This document shows positions 16,424 to 27,986 of a DNA stretch of 41,638 nucleotides, piece after piece; position 1 is the stretch's first letter; each line of letters starts with the position of its first letter. Source of the stretch: Pseudomonadota bacterium (GTDB lineage: Bacteria; Pseudomonadota; Alphaproteobacteria; Acetobacterales; Acetobacteraceae); NCBI GenBank assembly GCA_021798575.1, contig JAJZGI010000014.1, positions 1 through 41,638 of the forward strand, given 5' to 3'. Below the pieces are notes generated by a model. The model worked only from the letters and a program-made list of their open reading frames with translations. It did not search any database and was not told where the DNA came from. The position numbers and the translations under genes are program-made.

Positions 16424-18087
16424 TCCAGAATCCCGGGCAGATCCAGCCCGAACTGGCGCGCACAGTCCCGCGCGATGTCGTAGCCCGCGTCCGCATGGCG
16501 CATCACGCCCGTTGCAGGGTCGTTCCACAGCACATTGGCGATGCGCCGGGCGGCCTGCTGCGTGCCATCCGCGCAGATGACCATGCCGGAGTGCTGCGAA
16601 TAGCCCATGCCCACGCCGCCGCCATGGTGCAGGGAGACCCAGGTGGCACCCGAGGCGCAGTTGAGCAACGCGTTCAGCAGTGGCCAGTCCGACACGGCGT
16701 CCGAGCCGTCCTGCATCGCCTCCGTCTCGCGGTTGGGCGAGGCGACGGAGCCGGAGTCCAGATGGTCACGCCCGATGACGACCGGGGCGGAGAGTTCGCC
16801 GCTCGCCACCATCTCGTTGAAGGCGAGGCCGAGCCGGTGGCGGTCCCCCAGCCCGACCCAGCAGATGCGCGCGGGCAGGCCCTGGAACGCGATGCGCTGG
16901 CGCGCCATGTCCAGCCAATGGTGCAGATGCGTATCGTGCGGCATCAACTCCCGCACCTTGGCGTCAGTTTTATAGATATCCTCGGGGTCGCCCGAGAGTG
17001 CGGCCCAGCGGAACGGGCCGATACCCCGGCAGAACAATGGGCGGATATAGGCCGGCACGAACCCGGGGAAGTCGAAAGCGTCGGCGACACCTTCATCCTT
17101 CGCCATCTGGCGGATGTTGTTGCCGTAGTCGAGCGTCGGCACGCCGAGCCTGGCGAAGCGCAGCATGTCTCGCACATGGCCCGCCATGGAAGCGCGGGAC
17201 GCGGCCTCCACCGCTTTCGGGTCGCTCTCGCGTTTCTCGATCCATTCCGCGACGCTCCAACCGCGCGGCAGATAGCCATTGACCGGGTCGTGCGCGGAGG
17301 TCTGGTCGGTCAGCGCATCCGGGCGGATGCCCCGGCGCAGCAGTTCCGGCAGCACATCGGCGATGTTGCCGAGCAGGGCGACGGAGATCGGCTTCTGCTC
17401 GGTCTTGGCGCGGTCGATGATGGCCAGCGCATCGTCTAGATTATCCGCGCGGACATCGACATAGCGGGTTTTCAGCCGCATCTCGATCCGGCTGTCCTGG
17501 CACTCCACCGCCAGGCAGCTCGCCCCCGCCATGGTGGCGGCGAGCGGCTGCGCGCCACCCATGCCGCCCAAGCCCGCTGTGAGGATCCATTTGCCCGCGA
17601 GGTTGCCCGCATAATGCTGGCGGCCCAGCTCGACGAAGGTCTCATAGGTGCCCTGCACGATGCCCTGCGTGCCGATGTAAATCCATGAGCCAGCCGTCAT
17701 CTGGCCGTACATCATCAGCCCCTTGCGATCGAGCTCGTTGAAATGCTGCCAGGTCGCCCAATGCGGGACGAGATTGGAATTCGCGAGCAGTACCCTCGGC
17801 GCATTCTCATGCGTGCGGAACACGCCGACCGGCTTGCCGGACTGGATGAGCAGCGTCTGGTCCCCCTCCAGCCGGCGCAGTGTCTCGACGATGCGGTCAT
17901 AGGCGTTCCAGTCCCGCGCGGCGCGGCCTATGCCGCCATAGACGACGAGTTCCTCCGGGCGCTCGGCCACCATCGGGTCCAGGTTGTTCATCAACATGCG
18001 CAGCGGCGCTTCGGTCTGCCAGGATCTGGCGGAAAGTGTGGTGCCGTGCGGGGCGCGGATGATGCGGGCATTATCGAGACGGTTCAT
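16420..18087 (-). CDS. hutU: Urocanate hydratase
   Basis: A 555-aa urocanase, a cytoplasmic enzyme that uses tightly bound NAD+ as an electrophile to turn urocanate into imidazolonepropionate, the second step of histidine breakdown. The Rossmann-like NAD-binding stretch [14 protein letters not shown] is at about residues 170-183. The signature [19 protein letters not shown] and the C-terminal [26 protein letters not shown]-type stretch are typical. Length is normal. It overlaps hutG by ATGA and hutD by TTGA. Confidence 0.97.
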   Translation of the reverse strand: MNRLDNARIIRAPHGTTLSARSWQTEAPLRMLMNNLDPMVAERPEELVVYGGIGRAARDWNAYDRIVETLRRLEGDQTLLIQSGKPVGVFRTHENAPRVLLANSNLVPHWATWQHFNELDRKGLMMYGQMTAGSWIYIGTQGIVQGTYETFVELGRQHYAGNLAGKWILTAGLGGMGGAQPLAATMAGASCLAVECQDSRIEMRLKTRYVDVRADNLDDALAIIDRAKTEQKPISVALLGNIADVLPELLRRGIRPDALTDQTSAHDPVNGYLPRGWSVAEWIEKRESDPKAVEAASRASMAGHVRDMLRFARLGVPTLDYGNNIRQMAKDEGVADAFDFPGFVPAYIRPLFCRGIGPFRWAALSGDPEDIYKTDAKVRELMPHDTHLHHWLDMARQRIAFQGLPARICWVGLGDRHRLGLAFNEMVASGELSAPVVIGRDHLDSGSVASPNRETEAMQDGSDAVSDWPLLNALLNCASGATWVSLHHGGGVGMGYSQHSGMVICADGTQQAARRIANVLWNDPATGVMRHADAGYDIARDCARQFGLDLPGILD

Positions 18088-18878
18088 GGGATAAAACGCT
18101 CCAGAATGGTTTTCAGAATTGGCAGAATGGCCGGGTGCGGGTGCATGGGCGAGGGCCAGTTTTCAATGTCCGGCGTCGCGGGCTCGTCCATATAGCCACG
18201 GCAGGCGAGCTCCATCTGGATGGCGTGCACGCCATCATCCGGGTTGCCGTAATGGCGCGTGATATAGCCACCTTTGAATCGCCCGTTCACCACATGGCTG
18301 AGGCCGGGTGTGGTAGCGCAGATGGCGGCCACCTGCTCCGTGATACCGCTCCCGCAGGTTTTGCCGTCATTCGTGCCGATGTTGAAATTTGGAAGAATAC
18401 CCGGAAACAGGCGTGGAATCTCACTGCGGATGGAATGGCAGTCGTAGAGCACGACGCGCGGATGCAGCGCGCGCAGGCGCAAAATCTCGGCGCGGATGGC
18501 GGCGTGATAGGGGTCGAAAAACTGTGCCCGGCGATGCAGGATAGCTTGCGTATCGGGTGCCTGGCCGGGGTGATAGAGCGGCTCACCGTCGAAAGTTTCG
18601 GTCGGGCACAGGCCGGTGGTGATCTGCCCGGGGTAGAGCGAGGCGCCGGACGGGTCGCGGTTCATGTCGATGACGCTGCGCGAGATATTGGTCTGGATGA
18701 TGGTGGCGCCGATGGTTTTGGCGAAATCATAGAGGCCGGGCAGATGCCAGTCGGCATCCTTGCGCGCCAGCCAGAGCGAGGTGAACGATGGCCGGTAAAA
18801 TTCCGGAATCTCCGTGCCCGCGTGCGGAATGCTGAGGATGAGCGGGGCGATGCCCCGAACAACGGTGACCCCGCTCAT
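18084..18878 (-). CDS. hutG: N-formylglutamate deformylase
   Basis: A 264-aa N-formylglutamate amidohydrolase, which cleaves N-formylglutamate to glutamate and formate, the final step of the five-step pathway. The family pattern is clear: [13 protein letters not shown] at the N-terminus, [47 protein letters not shown], and [16 protein letters not shown] with the His and Asp residues expected at the metal site. This is the formylglutamate enzyme, not the arginase-like HutG of the four-step route, and this agrees with hutF nearby. ATGA overlaps on both sides. Confidence 0.95.
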   Translation of the reverse strand: MSGVTVVRGIAPLILSIPHAGTEIPEFYRPSFTSLWLARKDADWHLPGLYDFAKTIGATIIQTNISRSVIDMNRDPSGASLYPGQITTGLCPTETFDGEPLYHPGQAPDTQAILHRRAQFFDPYHAAIRAEILRLRALHPRVVLYDCHSIRSEIPRLFPGILPNFNIGTNDGKTCGSGITEQVAAICATTPGLSHVVNGRFKGGYITRHYGNPDDGVHAIQMELACRGYMDEPATPDIENWPSPMHPHPAILPILKTILERFIP

Positions 18879-20386
18879 GCGACACCTGGGAGCTCGGCCA
18901 GCGGCAGCGCGCCCGCTTTGAGCAGGCTGATCGCGGCCTCGATATCCGGCGCGAAGTAGCGGTCGTCATCCAGATGCGGCACGCGGGCACGCAACGTGGC
19001 GCGCGCCGCCTCCAGCGGCGGGCTGGACGGCATGGGGTGGAAGTCGCAGCCCTGTGCGGCGGCCAGCCACTCGATGGCGATGATACCGCGCAGATTATCC
19101 GCCATGGCGAGCAGGCGGCGCGCGCCGTGTGCGGCCATCGAGACATGGTCCTCCTGGTTGGCCGAGGTGGGGATGGAGTCGACCGAGGCCGGATAGGCGC
19201 GGCCCTTGTTCTCCGAGACGAGCGCCGCGGCGGTGACCTGCGGGATCATGAAGCCGGAATTGAGCCCTGGTTTGGGTGCGAGGAACGCGGGCAGGCCGGA
19301 GAGTGCCGGGTCCACCAGCATGGCCAGGCGGCGCTCGGCCAGCGAGCCGATCTCGCACAAAGCCATGGCGATCATATCCGCCGCGAAGGCGACCGGCTCG
19401 GCGTGGAAATTACCGCCCGAGAGCGCCTCCGCCGGGTTGGTGAAGATCAGCGGATTATCGGTGACGCCATTGGCCTCGGTGGTCAGGGTTTCCGCCGCCT
19501 GACGCAAAAGGCTTAGCACCGCGCCCATCACCTGCGGCTGGCAGCGCAGGCAGTAGGGGTCCTGCACGCGGGCGTCACCCACCGCGTGGGAGGCGCGGAT
19601 AGCGCTGCCCGCCATGAGCGTGCGCAGAGCTTCGGCCACCTGTGCCTGGCCCTTGTGGCGGCGCAAAGCGTGGATGCGTGCATCAAAAGGCGTATCCGAG
19701 CCTCGTGCGGCATCCGTCGCGAGCGCGCCGGTGACGAGCGCGGCGCGGAACAGCGCCTCGGCCTCGAACAGCCCCGCCAGCGCGTAGGCGGCGGAGAACT
19801 GCGTGCCATTGAGCAGCGCCAGTCCCTCCTTGGGGCCGAGCGTGAGCGGTGCCAGCCCGGCGGCGGCCAGCCCCTGCGCGGCGGGCAGGCGGGTCTCGCC
19901 CCAAAACACCTCGCCATGGCCGATCATCGCCGCCGCCATGTGCGCGAGCGGCGCTAAGTCCCCCGAGGCGCCGACCGAACCCTGCGCCGGGATGACGGGG
20001 ATAAGGTTTTTCGCCAGCATATGTTCGAGCATCGCCACGGTCTGCGGCTGCACGCCCGATGCGCCCTGCGCCAGCGAGCCCAGTTTCAGCGCCATCATCA
20101 GCCGCGCGATGGGAATTTGCATCGGTTCGCCCACGCCCGCAGCGTGCGAGAGTACGAGGTTGCGTTGCAGGGTCGCCATGTCCGCCTCGGCAATCCGCAC
20201 GCTCGCCAGTTTGCCAAAGCCGGTGTTGATCCCGTAAACCGGCGCGCCCGCCGCGACGATCCGTGCAACCGCATCGGCGGCGGCATTGATGCCCGGCTGT
20301 GCCGAGGCCGCGAGCACCACCGCCGCGCCGCGATAGATGCCACGCCATTGCGCGAGCGGAACTTCACCGGGGACGAGTTGGGTCAT
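18875..20386 (-). CDS. hutH: Histidine ammonia-lyase
   Basis: A 503-aa member of the MIO aromatic amino acid lyase family that converts L-histidine into urocanate and ammonia. The Ala-Ser-Gly triad that forms the methylidene-imidazolone cofactor is at residues 140-142 in [14 protein letters not shown]. The Tyr of YGINTGFG (residues 51-58) and the substrate-site Asn in VTDNP are present, as is QEDHVSMA in the C-terminal part. It is the second gene of hutIHGUD and overlaps hutI and hutG by four bases each. Confidence 0.97.
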   Translation of the reverse strand: MTQLVPGEVPLAQWRGIYRGAAVVLAASAQPGINAAADAVARIVAAGAPVYGINTGFGKLASVRIAEADMATLQRNLVLSHAAGVGEPMQIPIARLMMALKLGSLAQGASGVQPQTVAMLEHMLAKNLIPVIPAQGSVGASGDLAPLAHMAAAMIGHGEVFWGETRLPAAQGLAAAGLAPLTLGPKEGLALLNGTQFSAAYALAGLFEAEALFRAALVTGALATDAARGSDTPFDARIHALRRHKGQAQVAEALRTLMAGSAIRASHAVGDARVQDPYCLRCQPQVMGAVLSLLRQAAETLTTEANGVTDNPLIFTNPAEALSGGNFHAEPVAFAADMIAMALCEIGSLAERRLAMLVDPALSGLPAFLAPKPGLNSGFMIPQVTAAALVSENKGRAYPASVDSIPTSANQEDHVSMAAHGARRLLAMADNLRGIIAIEWLAAAQGCDFHPMPSSPPLEAARATLRARVPHLDDDRYFAPDIEAAISLLKAGALPLAELPGVA

Positions 20387-21576
20387 GCAGGGCTCCAGAT
20401 ACGGCGGTAGAGTGGGTTAAAACCGATGTTGCTGACAAGTTCGGCGGGGTCTTCGATGTTCCAGATGGCGAGATGGCATTTGGCACCCGCGCGCAGCACG
20501 CCGACATCCGCGCGTGCCAGCGCGGCGGCGGCATGGCGGGTTGTGCCCAGCAGGCATTCCTCCACCGTGAGGCGGAACTGGGTGGCGGCCATGTTCATCG
20601 CCAGCAGCAGGGAGTTGAGCGGCGAGGTGCCGGGGTTGAGGTCTGTCGCCACGGCGATTTTAACGCCATGCGCGCGCAAGCGCGCCACCGGCGGTGCTTG
20701 GGTCTCGCGCAGAGAATAGAACGCGCCGGGCAGCAGCACGGCGATTGTTCCCGCGGCGGCCATGGCGGCAGCGCCCGCATCGTCGGTATATTCCAGGTGA
20801 TCCGCCGAGAGCGCGGCAAACCGGGCGGCGAGCGCCGCGCCGTGCAGGTTCGAGAGCTGGTCCGCGTGCAGCCGCACCCGCAGGCCGTGGGCGGTGGCGG
20901 CCTCAAACACCTGGGCGATCTCATCCGGGCTGAAGGCGATGCCCTCGCAGAAACCATCCACCGCGTCGGCCAGTTTTTCGCGGGCAATGCGGGGGATGAG
21001 GTCGTCGCACAGCAGTGCCACATAACCCGCGCGGTTGTCTGTAAACTCCGGGGGCAGCGCGTGCGCGCCTAAAAAACTGGGTGAGATATCCACCTTGTTC
21101 GCACGGCCAAGTGCCGCGATGACGCGCAGGAGTTTGAGCTCCGATTCCACGCCGAGCCCATAGCCGGATTTGATCTCGACCGTGGTCACGCCCTCGGCCA
21201 GCAATGCATTCAGCCGGGGCTGGCTGGCGGCGACCAGATCAGCCTCACTCGCCGCGCGCGTGGCCGCCATGGTGGCTTTGATCCCGCCACCGGCCCGGGC
21301 GATCTCCTCATAGCTCGCACCGTTCAGCCGGGCGGCAAACTCCCCCGCGCGGTTGCCCGCGAACACCAGATGGGTGTGGCAGTCGATCAGGCCGGGGGTG
21401 ATCCAACGGCCCTCGCAGTCCGTCGTCTGGCTGGCATCCATGGCGATGGGCGGCCCGGCATAGATGATCTGCCCGCCGGCCTGCGCCACCATGCCAGGCG
21501 CGATGACGCCCAGCCCGGGCGCGGTGGCGTCCATCGTGGCGAGCCGTGCGTTGGTGAAAATATGGTCTGCGCGCAT
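20383..21576 (-). CDS. hutI: Imidazolonepropionase
   Basis: A 397-aa amidohydrolase that hydrolyses imidazolonepropionate to formiminoglutamate. The metal-binding HTH is in [16 protein letters not shown], followed by LHADQLSN and the late catalytic Asp in [10 protein letters not shown]. The ATG at 21576 was chosen because the family N-terminus begins near MRADHIF; the frame is open further upstream but that runs over the operator. A weak ribosome-binding site (aagg) precedes it. It is the first gene of the minus-strand operon and starts 28 bp from the HutC-type palindrome. Confidence 0.95.
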   Translation of the reverse strand: MRADHIFTNARLATMDATAPGLGVIAPGMVAQAGGQIIYAGPPIAMDASQTTDCEGRWITPGLIDCHTHLVFAGNRAGEFAARLNGASYEEIARAGGGIKATMAATRAASEADLVAASQPRLNALLAEGVTTVEIKSGYGLGVESELKLLRVIAALGRANKVDISPSFLGAHALPPEFTDNRAGYVALLCDDLIPRIAREKLADAVDGFCEGIAFSPDEIAQVFEAATAHGLRVRLHADQLSNLHGAALAARFAALSADHLEYTDDAGAAAMAAAGTIAVLLPGAFYSLRETQAPPVARLRAHGVKIAVATDLNPGTSPLNSLLLAMNMAATQFRLTVEECLLGTTRHAAAALARADVGVLRAGAKCHLAIWNIEDPAELVSNIGFNPLYRRIWSPA

Positions 21577-21604
21577 CAAATAACCCTTGGCTGGGCTGGT
21601 TAAG

Positions 21605-21616
21605 TTGTATATACAA
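21605..21616. promoter_or_regulatory. Predicted HutC operator between hutI and hutF
   Basis: TTGTATATACAA is a perfect 12-bp palindrome in the 65-bp space between the divergent hutI and hutF starts. HutC, a GntR-family repressor released by urocanate, is known in Pseudomonas and Klebsiella to bind sites built around TGTATATACA. The matching hutC gene is the second gene of the plus-strand arm, so one site could control both arms and the repressor itself. Confidence 0.85.
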
Positions 21617-21641
21617 TAGACGCACAATCAGGAGATGTCCA

Positions 21642-22949
21642 GTGCGGCAGGAATTGTTTTTTCGGCACGGGCTGTTGCCCGCCGGGTGGGTTGAGAATTT
21701 GCGCATTGAGGTAAGCGACGGGGTGATTACAGCGCTTGAGCCAAATGTTTCCGCGCACGGCGACATGCTGCACGAGGTCGCGCTGCCGGGGATGCCCAAT
21801 CTGCACAGCCATAGCTTCCAGCGCGCCTTCGCCGGGCTGGCTGAGCGACGTGGTGACTCGGATGATAATTTCTGGGGCTGGCGGGAGATGATGTATCGTT
21901 TCGCGCTCGGTCTCACGCCCGATGAGGTCGAGATCGTCGCCACCCAGGCGTTTATCGAGATGTTGGAGGGTGGATTTTCCGCCGTGGCGGAGTTCCATTA
22001 TCTGCACCACGCGCCAGATGGCACGCCCTATGACAATATCGGTGAGATGGCGGCGCGGATCGGCGCGGCGGCGGCCACCACGGGGATCGACCTGCTGCTG
22101 CTGCCGGTGTTTTATGCGCACGCGGGGTTCGGCGCGACGCCGCCCGCATTCGAGCAGCGGCGGTTTATCAACAGCCTCGATGATTACAACAAAATTCATG
22201 AAATCTGCCGTGGAATTGGCCCAACCGGCGTGGCACCGCACTCGCTGCGCGCGGTGAGCCCGCCGGAGCTGGCGGAGCTGGTAATACTGGCGGGCGACGC
22301 GCCGCTGCATATCCATATCGCCGAGCAGACCGCCGAGGTGGCGGATTGTGAGGCCTGGTGCGGCCAGCGCCCGGTGGAGTATCTGTTGGCAAATGCGCCG
22401 GTTGGCCCGAACTGGTGCCTCGTCCATGCCACGCATGTAAATGCGCGGGAGCTTGGCGGAATCCAGGCCAGCGGCGCGGTGGTCGGATTGTGCCCGATCA
22501 CCGAGGCGAACCTGGGTGACGGTATTTTTCCGGCGGAGCGCTTTGCCGGGAAATACGGCATCGGTTCGGATTCCAACGTGTTGATCAGCGCCGCGCAGGA
22601 ACTGCAGATGCTGGAATACAGCCAGCGGCTGGGGCTGCGTCGGCGCAATGTGATGGCGACCAGCCAGATGAAATCTACCGCGCTGGCGATGTTCTGCAAC
22701 GCGGTGGCGGGCGGTGCGCAGGCACTGGGCGTGTCGGCGGGGCTGAGCCTGGGCGCGCCCGCCAACATCATGAGCCTGCCGGGCGACGCGCCGGAGCAGG
22801 CGCTGGCGCAGTTCGTCTTCGCGGCGCGCACGCCAGGCGTGAAAAACCTCTGGGTGCGCGGGCGGCATTGCGTGCAAGACGGGCACCACGCCATGGCCGA
22901 GGCCAGCCGCGCGCGTTTTGAATTCGTCGTCAAAAAACACAGCGCATGA
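21642..22949 (+). CDS. hutF: Formimidoylglutamate deiminase
   Basis: A 435-aa amidohydrolase that deiminates N-formimino-L-glutamate to N-formylglutamate and ammonia, feeding HutG. Metal-site motifs: NLHSHSFQRAFAG (HxH), HIHIAEQTAEV, and late GSDSNVLIS with the Asp ligand. FWGWREMMYRF is typical of this family. The start is GTG at 21642 with a good ribosome-binding site (ggag at 21631-21634, 7 bp away). It overlaps hutC by ATGA. Confidence 0.95.
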   Translation: MRQELFFRHGLLPAGWVENLRIEVSDGVITALEPNVSAHGDMLHEVALPGMPNLHSHSFQRAFAGLAERRGDSDDNFWGWREMMYRFALGLTPDEVEIVATQAFIEMLEGGFSAVAEFHYLHHAPDGTPYDNIGEMAARIGAAAATTGIDLLLLPVFYAHAGFGATPPAFEQRRFINSLDDYNKIHEICRGIGPTGVAPHSLRAVSPPELAELVILAGDAPLHIHIAEQTAEVADCEAWCGQRPVEYLLANAPVGPNWCLVHATHVNARELGGIQASGAVVGLCPITEANLGDGIFPAERFAGKYGIGSDSNVLISAAQELQMLEYSQRLGLRRRNVMATSQMKSTALAMFCNAVAGGAQALGVSAGLSLGAPANIMSLPGDAPEQALAQFVFAARTPGVKNLWVRGRHCVQDGHHAMAEASRARFEFVVKKHSA

Positions 22950-23695
22950 GCCAGGTGCCGGCCGACCGGCCACCAAAACGCTACGAGCAGATCAAGCAGT
23001 TCCTGATGGAGGGTATCGCCAGCGGGCGCTGGGCGGAGGGTGAGAAAATCCCCTCCGAGCACGAGCTGGTGGAGCTGCTGGGCGCCTCGCGCATGACCGT
23101 GAACCGCGCGGTGCGCGAGGTTTCCGCCCAGGGGTTTCTGCGTCGCGTGCAGGGGCAGGGCAGCTTCGTGCGCCAGGTGGCGCCGCGCTCGGCGCTGCTT
23201 GAAATTTACGACATCGCGGAGGATATCCAGCGCCGCGGGCATGTGCACGGCGTGCGCGTGCTGCGGTTGGAGGCGGTGCCGGCGGAGGCGCGGATGGCGG
23301 CGCTTTTCAGCCTGGAGCGCGGCGCCTGGCTGTTCCATTCCGAGCTCGTGCACGCCGAGAACGGCCAGCCCGTGCAACTGGAGACGCGCCACGTGCTGCC
23401 GCGCTTCGCGCCGCACTATCTGGCGCAGGATTATACCCAAGTGAGCACTAGCCGGTATCTCCAGAGCCTGGAGGCGCCCGCCGAGGTCGAGCATATCGTC
23501 CACGCCGTGGCGGCGGACGCGCGGGTGCAGGCGCTGCTGGGCATCGGCGCGGATGAGCCCTGCCTGCGCGTGGAGCGGCGGACCTGGACCGCTCAAGGTG
23601 CGGCCACATGCTCGGTGCTGACCCATCCGGGGAGCCGCTACAGCCTGGGCAGCCGCTACCGCGTGGCGGAATGGGAGGCCAGAAGGCTGGGATGA
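22946..23695 (+). CDS. hutC: Histidine utilisation repressor, GntR family
   Basis: A 249-aa GntR/HutC-subfamily repressor. The N-terminal winged helix-turn-helix spans about residues 10-75, with the recognition region EHELVELLGASRMTVNRAVREV and the wing GFLRRVQGQGSFV. The C-terminal UTRA ligand domain (about 90-245) includes LFSLERGAWLFHSELVHAENG and the terminal HPGSRYSLGSRY seen in HutC proteins, which bind urocanate. Its likely target is the palindrome at 21605-21616, giving autoregulation. Coupled to hutF by a four-base overlap. Confidence 0.95.
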   Translation: MSQVPADRPPKRYEQIKQFLMEGIASGRWAEGEKIPSEHELVELLGASRMTVNRAVREVSAQGFLRRVQGQGSFVRQVAPRSALLEIYDIAEDIQRRGHVHGVRVLRLEAVPAEARMAALFSLERGAWLFHSELVHAENGQPVQLETRHVLPRFAPHYLAQDYTQVSTSRYLQSLEAPAEVEHIVHAVAADARVQALLGIGADEPCLRVERRTWTAQGAATCSVLTHPGSRYSLGSRYRVAEWEARRLG

Positions 23696-23779
23696 GCGCA
23701 CCGGTTGCTTTTTTGCGGAAAACAGCGGAAATTAAGGGCTGAACCAGGCGTTCAACGCTCAAAAACCTCAGGACCAAAA

Positions 23780-25642
23780 ATGCCGGCTTACCGCTCCCGC
23801 ACCACCACCCATGGCCGCAACATGGCAGGCGCGCGCAGCCTGTGGCGCGCCACCGGGATGACGGATGGCGATTTTGGCAAGCCGATCATCGCCATCGCCA
23901 ACTCCTTCACGCAGTTCGTGCCGGGGCATGTGCATTTGCAGGATCTCGGGCAGCTCGTGGCGCGCGAGGTCGAGGCCGCGGGTGGTGTCGCCAAGGAGTT
24001 CAACACTATCGCGGTGGATGACGGCATCGCGATGGGGCATTCGGGCATGTTATACAGCCTGCCGTCCCGCGAGCTGATCGCGGATTCGGTGGAATATATG
24101 GTCAATGCGCACTGCGCCGACGCGATGGTGTGCATCAGCAACTGCGACAAGATCACGCCCGGGATGCTGATGGCGGCGATGCGCCTCAACATCCCCGTGG
24201 TGTTCGTCTCCGGCGGGCCGATGGAGGCTGGCAAGGTGGTCGAGGGTGATACGATCACCTCGGTGGACCTGATCACGGCGATGGTCGCGGCGGCGGATAC
24301 CACCGTGACCGAGGCGCAGACGGCGGCGGTGGAGCGCTCAGCCTGCCCGACCTGCGGCTCCTGCTCGGGCATGTTCACCGCCAATTCCATGAACTGCCTG
24401 ACCGAAGCGCTCGGCCTCTCGCTGCCGGGCAACGGCAGCCTGCTCGCCACCCACGCCGACCGGCGGAAATTATTCGTGGAGGCAGGGTGGACGATCGTGG
24501 ATTTGGCGCGGCGCTATTATGAGCAGGACGACGCCAGCGCCCTGCCGCGCAATATCGCGAGCTTCGCCGCGTTCGAGAATGCGATGTCACTCGATATCGC
24601 GATGGGCGGCTCGACCAACACGGTGCTGCATCTGCTGGCCGCCGCGCATGAGGGAGAGATCCCCTTCACCATGGCGGATATCGACCGGCTCTCCCGGCGC
24701 GTGCCGAACCTGTGCAAGGTCGCCCCCTCCAAGGCGGATGTGCATATGGAGGATGTCCACCGTGCGGGCGGGGTGATGGCGATTCTGGGCGAGCTGGACC
24801 GCGCCGGGCTGCTGCACGCGCATCTCCCCACCGCGCACGCGCCGACCATGGCGGATGCGCTGGCGCGCTGGGATGTTGCGGCGCCCGGGCGGGACGCCGG
24901 GGACACGGCGATGACCTTGTTTGCTGCCGCACCCGGCGGCGTGCGTACCACCCAGGCCTTCAGCCAGAGCAAGCGCTACAAGGCGCTGGACCTGGACCGC
25001 ACCGGCGGCGTGATCCGCGATGCCGAGCACGCTTTCAGCCAGGATGGTGGGCTCGCCGTGCTCGCCGGCAACATCGCGCTGGACGGCGCGATCGTGAAGA
25101 CCGCCGGGGTTGACCCCTCGGCGCTTGTCTTCTCCGGCCCGGCGCGGATTTTTGAGAGCCAGGACGATTCGGTGGCGGCGATTCTCGGCAACCGGATCAA
25201 GGCGGGTGATGTCGTGGTGATCCGCTATGAAGGGCCGAAGGGCGGGCCGGGGATGCAGGAGATGCTCTATCCCACCAGCTATCTCAAATCCAAGGGGCTG
25301 GGGAAGGTCTGCGCGCTCGTCACCGATGGGCGGTTCTCGGGTGGCACCGCCGGGCTCTCGATCGGCCATGTCTCGCCGGAGGCCGCCGAGGGCGGGGCAA
25401 TCGGCTTGATCGAAGAAGGGGATACCATCGAGATCGACATCCCCAATCGGATTCTTCGCCTGGCGCTGGGCGATGACGCGCTGGCCGCGCGCCGGGCGGC
25501 AATGCAGGCGCGCGGGAAGGATGCCTGGCAGCCGCAGCGCGAGCGTGTGGTCTCCCCCGCGCTGCAGGCCTATGCGCTGCTCACCACGAGTGCCGCGCGT
25601 GGCGCGGTGCGCGATGTCTCGCAGGTCGTGCCACGGACGTGA
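23780..25642 (+). CDS. ilvD: Dihydroxy-acid dehydratase
   Basis: A 620-aa IlvD/Edd-family iron-sulfur enzyme making the 2-keto acid precursors of valine, isoleucine and leucine. Cluster-binding cysteines are visible at residue 122 in SNCDKITPG and at about 195 in [15 protein letters not shown]. The N-terminal [20 protein letters not shown] block is typical of the 610-620 aa type. The ATG at 23780 is preceded by cagga. The 84-bp gap after hutC shows no clear terminator or operator. Its stop overlaps the next small gene as GTGA. Confidence 0.96.
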   Translation: MPAYRSRTTTHGRNMAGARSLWRATGMTDGDFGKPIIAIANSFTQFVPGHVHLQDLGQLVAREVEAAGGVAKEFNTIAVDDGIAMGHSGMLYSLPSRELIADSVEYMVNAHCADAMVCISNCDKITPGMLMAAMRLNIPVVFVSGGPMEAGKVVEGDTITSVDLITAMVAAADTTVTEAQTAAVERSACPTCGSCSGMFTANSMNCLTEALGLSLPGNGSLLATHADRRKLFVEAGWTIVDLARRYYEQDDASALPRNIASFAAFENAMSLDIAMGGSTNTVLHLLAAAHEGEIPFTMADIDRLSRRVPNLCKVAPSKADVHMEDVHRAGGVMAILGELDRAGLLHAHLPTAHAPTMADALARWDVAAPGRDAGDTAMTLFAAAPGGVRTTQAFSQSKRYKALDLDRTGGVIRDAEHAFSQDGGLAVLAGNIALDGAIVKTAGVDPSALVFSGPARIFESQDDSVAAILGNRIKAGDVVVIRYEGPKGGPGMQEMLYPTSYLKSKGLGKVCALVTDGRFSGGTAGLSIGHVSPEAAEGGAIGLIEEGDTIEIDIPNRILRLALGDDALAARRAAMQARGKDAWQPQRERVVSPALQAYALLTTSAARGAVRDVSQVVPRT

Positions 25643-25968
25643 TCCTGCATTACGCTGGCCTGGTTGCCGCCGGCATATTCGTCGTTTTCGCCTTTGTCCT
25701 GGCGTTTATCGGCAGGGTGGACGCCGGGCTGGCGCATTTCATGAGCAGCTACCATATCAGCCCGCAATGGCAGCTCTATATCTTGCTTGTCGCGACCGTG
25801 GTGCTGGTGGTGCTGGCGCTGCGCTTGCTGGGTGGGCTGCTCGGCTGGGCGGTGCTGATTTTGCTCGTTCTGCTGCTGCTCCACCGGGTCGTGCCGGATG
25901 TAGGCAACGTGACGGCGTTGCAGCATAATCCGCTGGATAATGTTTTTGACCAGCTTCACTCTACATGA
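25639..25968 (+). CDS. Small hydrophobic membrane protein of unknown function
   Basis: A 109-aa protein I do not recognise. It has a hydrophobic segment at about residues 5-25, a polar loop with an [10 protein letters not shown] stretch, and two further close-set hydrophobic segments at about 45-63 and 66-84, then a soluble tail. The GTG start overlaps the ilvD stop (GTGA), so it is probably translated with ilvD. Its end overlaps priA, which is convergent, by 8 bp. No catalytic motif is seen, and coding status rests on the hydrophobic pattern and coupling. Confidence 0.65.
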   Translation: MILHYAGLVAAGIFVVFAFVLAFIGRVDAGLAHFMSSYHISPQWQLYILLVATVVLVVLALRLLGGLLGWAVLILLVLLLLHRVVPDVGNVTALQHNPLDNVFDQLHST

Positions 25969-27943
25969 ACGAGACCGGGTCGATGTCGACCTCCACCCGC
26001 ACGTTGCGCGGAATCTCACAGCCTGCCAGCCAGTCCCGCACCAGCCCCTGCACCGCCACACCGCGCGCCGCCTTGAGCAGCAGCCGCCGCCGGAACCTGC
26101 CGCGCAATAGGGCAAGCGGTGCCGGTGCCGGGCCGAGCACCGTGACTCCCGGCCCGTGTGGTGCACTGCGGGCCAGCGCACGCGCCATCTGGTCGGCCAG
26201 CCGCTCCTCTTTCGCGCTCACGATCAGCGCCGCCAGCCGCCCATAAGGCGGCCAGTGCCCCGGCCTGCGTTGCGCCGCCTCCTGCACCAGGAATGCCTGC
26301 AAATCGCCGGATAGTAATGCCGCAATAACAGGATGTTCTGGCGCGAAACTTTGCAGAAGCACGAGGCCTGGCGCCTGCGCGCGTCCGGCCCGCCCGGCCA
26401 CCTGGTGGAGCATCTGCACGGTGTGCTCGCCCGCGCGCAGGTCGCCACCCGCCAGGCCGAGGTCCGCATCCACCACGCCCACCAGCGTGAGGTGGGGAAA
26501 ATGCCAGCCCTTCGCCACCATCTGCGTGCCGATGATGATATCCACCTGCCGCGCCAGAATCATCGCCGCCGCCGCCGCCGCCTGTTTGGGACCGCTGATC
26601 ACGTCGCTCGCCATCACCAGCGCGCGCGCCTCGGGAAAAGCTTCCGCCACCTCTTCCGCGATGCGTTCCACGCCGGGGCCGATCGGCACGAAGCTGTGAT
26701 CCGCCTCGCAGGCCGGACAGCGCGGCGGCATCGGCGTGCCGTAATCGCAATGGTGGCAGATGAGCCGCAGATGGCTGCGGTGTTCCACCAGCCAGGCGGT
26801 GCAGTGCGGGCAGGAGATGCGATGCCCGCAATGCCGGCACAAGGTAAGCGGCGCATAGCCCCGACGATTCAGGAACAGCATCGCCTGCTCGCCCCTGGCC
26901 AGCGTCTCCCGCAGGGCGCTGAGCAGCATCGGGGATAAAAACCGTCCGCGCTCGGGCGGGTGCACCCGCAAATCTACCGCCGTCACAGTCGGCAGCACGG
27001 CCCCGCCGTGGCGCGCCGGCAGGTCCAGGCGCGCATAGCGGCCATTGGCGGCATTCTCCACGCTCTCCAGGCTCGGCGTGGCGCTGACCAGGACGCACGG
27101 GCAGGCGGAGAGCCTGGCGCGCACTACCGCCATGTCCCGCGCATGGTAGATCACGCCCTCCTCCTGTTTGAAGCCGCTCTCATGCTCCTCATCCACCACC
27201 ACCAGCCCGAGCTGGCCAAACGGCAGAAACAGCGCCGAGCGCGCCCCCACCACGACACCCGCGCGCCCCTGCGCCACCGCGTGCCAGGTCTCGCGCCGCG
27301 CGGCCGGGGTGAGCTGGGAATGCCACACCGCGGGCGGCACGCCGAAACGCTCCGTGAAACGCTGCAAAAACGGCACGGAGAGCGCGATCTCGGGCAGCAG
27401 CACCAGCGCCTGCCTGCCCATCCGCAGGGCCTCGGCCACCGCCTCCAGATACACCTCGGTCTTGCCGGAGCCAGTCACGCCATCCAGCAGCGTCACGGCG
27501 AAACCCTTCGTCGCAACCCCCGTGCGCAGGGAGGCCGCCGCGCTCGCCTGCGCCGGGGAGAGTTGCGGGCCGGCATGGGCCGGGTCAGCATCCCCGAAAT
27601 TGCATTTTTTGCGGCTTTTGGCGGGCTGGTGCAGCAGGTTTTCTTTTAAGGCGAGTGCCAGCACGTCGCCGCGTTTGGCCAGCGTATAGCCCGCCACCCA
27701 ATCGATGAACGCCAGTAGCGTGGCGGGCAGGGGAGCCAATGCCAGCACCTCTGTCACGGGTTTGGCGCGGACGCTGGCATCCGGCGCTGTGCCCCACACC
27801 ACCCCCACCACCACGCGCGGGCCGAGCGGCACGCGCACCAGCGTGCCCGGCGCCAGCGCTGCCTCCGCCAGATAGGTGAAGGGCTGGTCGAACGGATAGG
27901 GGAGCAGAACAGAGATGAGGGTGCTTCGACTCGCCACTTCCAT
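25961..27943 (-). CDS. priA: Primosomal protein N' (replication restart helicase)
   Basis: A 660-aa PriA, the superfamily 2 DNA helicase that restarts stalled forks by loading the replicative helicase. It has an N-terminal 3'-DNA-binding domain (about 1-100), Walker A GVTGSGKT at residues 155-162, the DEEH box at 251-254, and the zinc-binding region with eight cysteines at 369, 372, 378, 381, 396, 399, 409 and 412. The helicase C motifs include [23 protein letters not shown]. The frame is open for another 155 codons upstream, but that runs antisense over the aldolase gene; the ATG at 27943 starts family-like sequence. Divergent from the aldolase gene, 43 bp apart. Confidence 0.94.
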   Translation of the reverse strand: MEVASRSTLISVLLPYPFDQPFTYLAEAALAPGTLVRVPLGPRVVVGVVWGTAPDASVRAKPVTEVLALAPLPATLLAFIDWVAGYTLAKRGDVLALALKENLLHQPAKSRKKCNFGDADPAHAGPQLSPAQASAAASLRTGVATKGFAVTLLDGVTGSGKTEVYLEAVAEALRMGRQALVLLPEIALSVPFLQRFTERFGVPPAVWHSQLTPAARRETWHAVAQGRAGVVVGARSALFLPFGQLGLVVVDEEHESGFKQEEGVIYHARDMAVVRARLSACPCVLVSATPSLESVENAANGRYARLDLPARHGGAVLPTVTAVDLRVHPPERGRFLSPMLLSALRETLARGEQAMLFLNRRGYAPLTLCRHCGHRISCPHCTAWLVEHRSHLRLICHHCDYGTPMPPRCPACEADHSFVPIGPGVERIAEEVAEAFPEARALVMASDVISGPKQAAAAAAMILARQVDIIIGTQMVAKGWHFPHLTLVGVVDADLGLAGGDLRAGEHTVQMLHQVAGRAGRAQAPGLVLLQSFAPEHPVIAALLSGDLQAFLVQEAAQRRPGHWPPYGRLAALIVSAKEERLADQMARALARSAPHGPGVTVLGPAPAPLALLRGRFRRRLLLKAARGVAVQGLVRDWLAGCEIPRNVRVEVDIDPVSFM

Positions 27944-27986
27944 GCTGTATGCTTGCCACAGACCCGCCATAACCGGAAAGTGAGAC

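Noticed and set aside
23696-23779. Terminator or operator between hutC and ilvD
   Set aside because: Only a five-pair repeat (GCGTT/AACGC) was seen, too weak to report.
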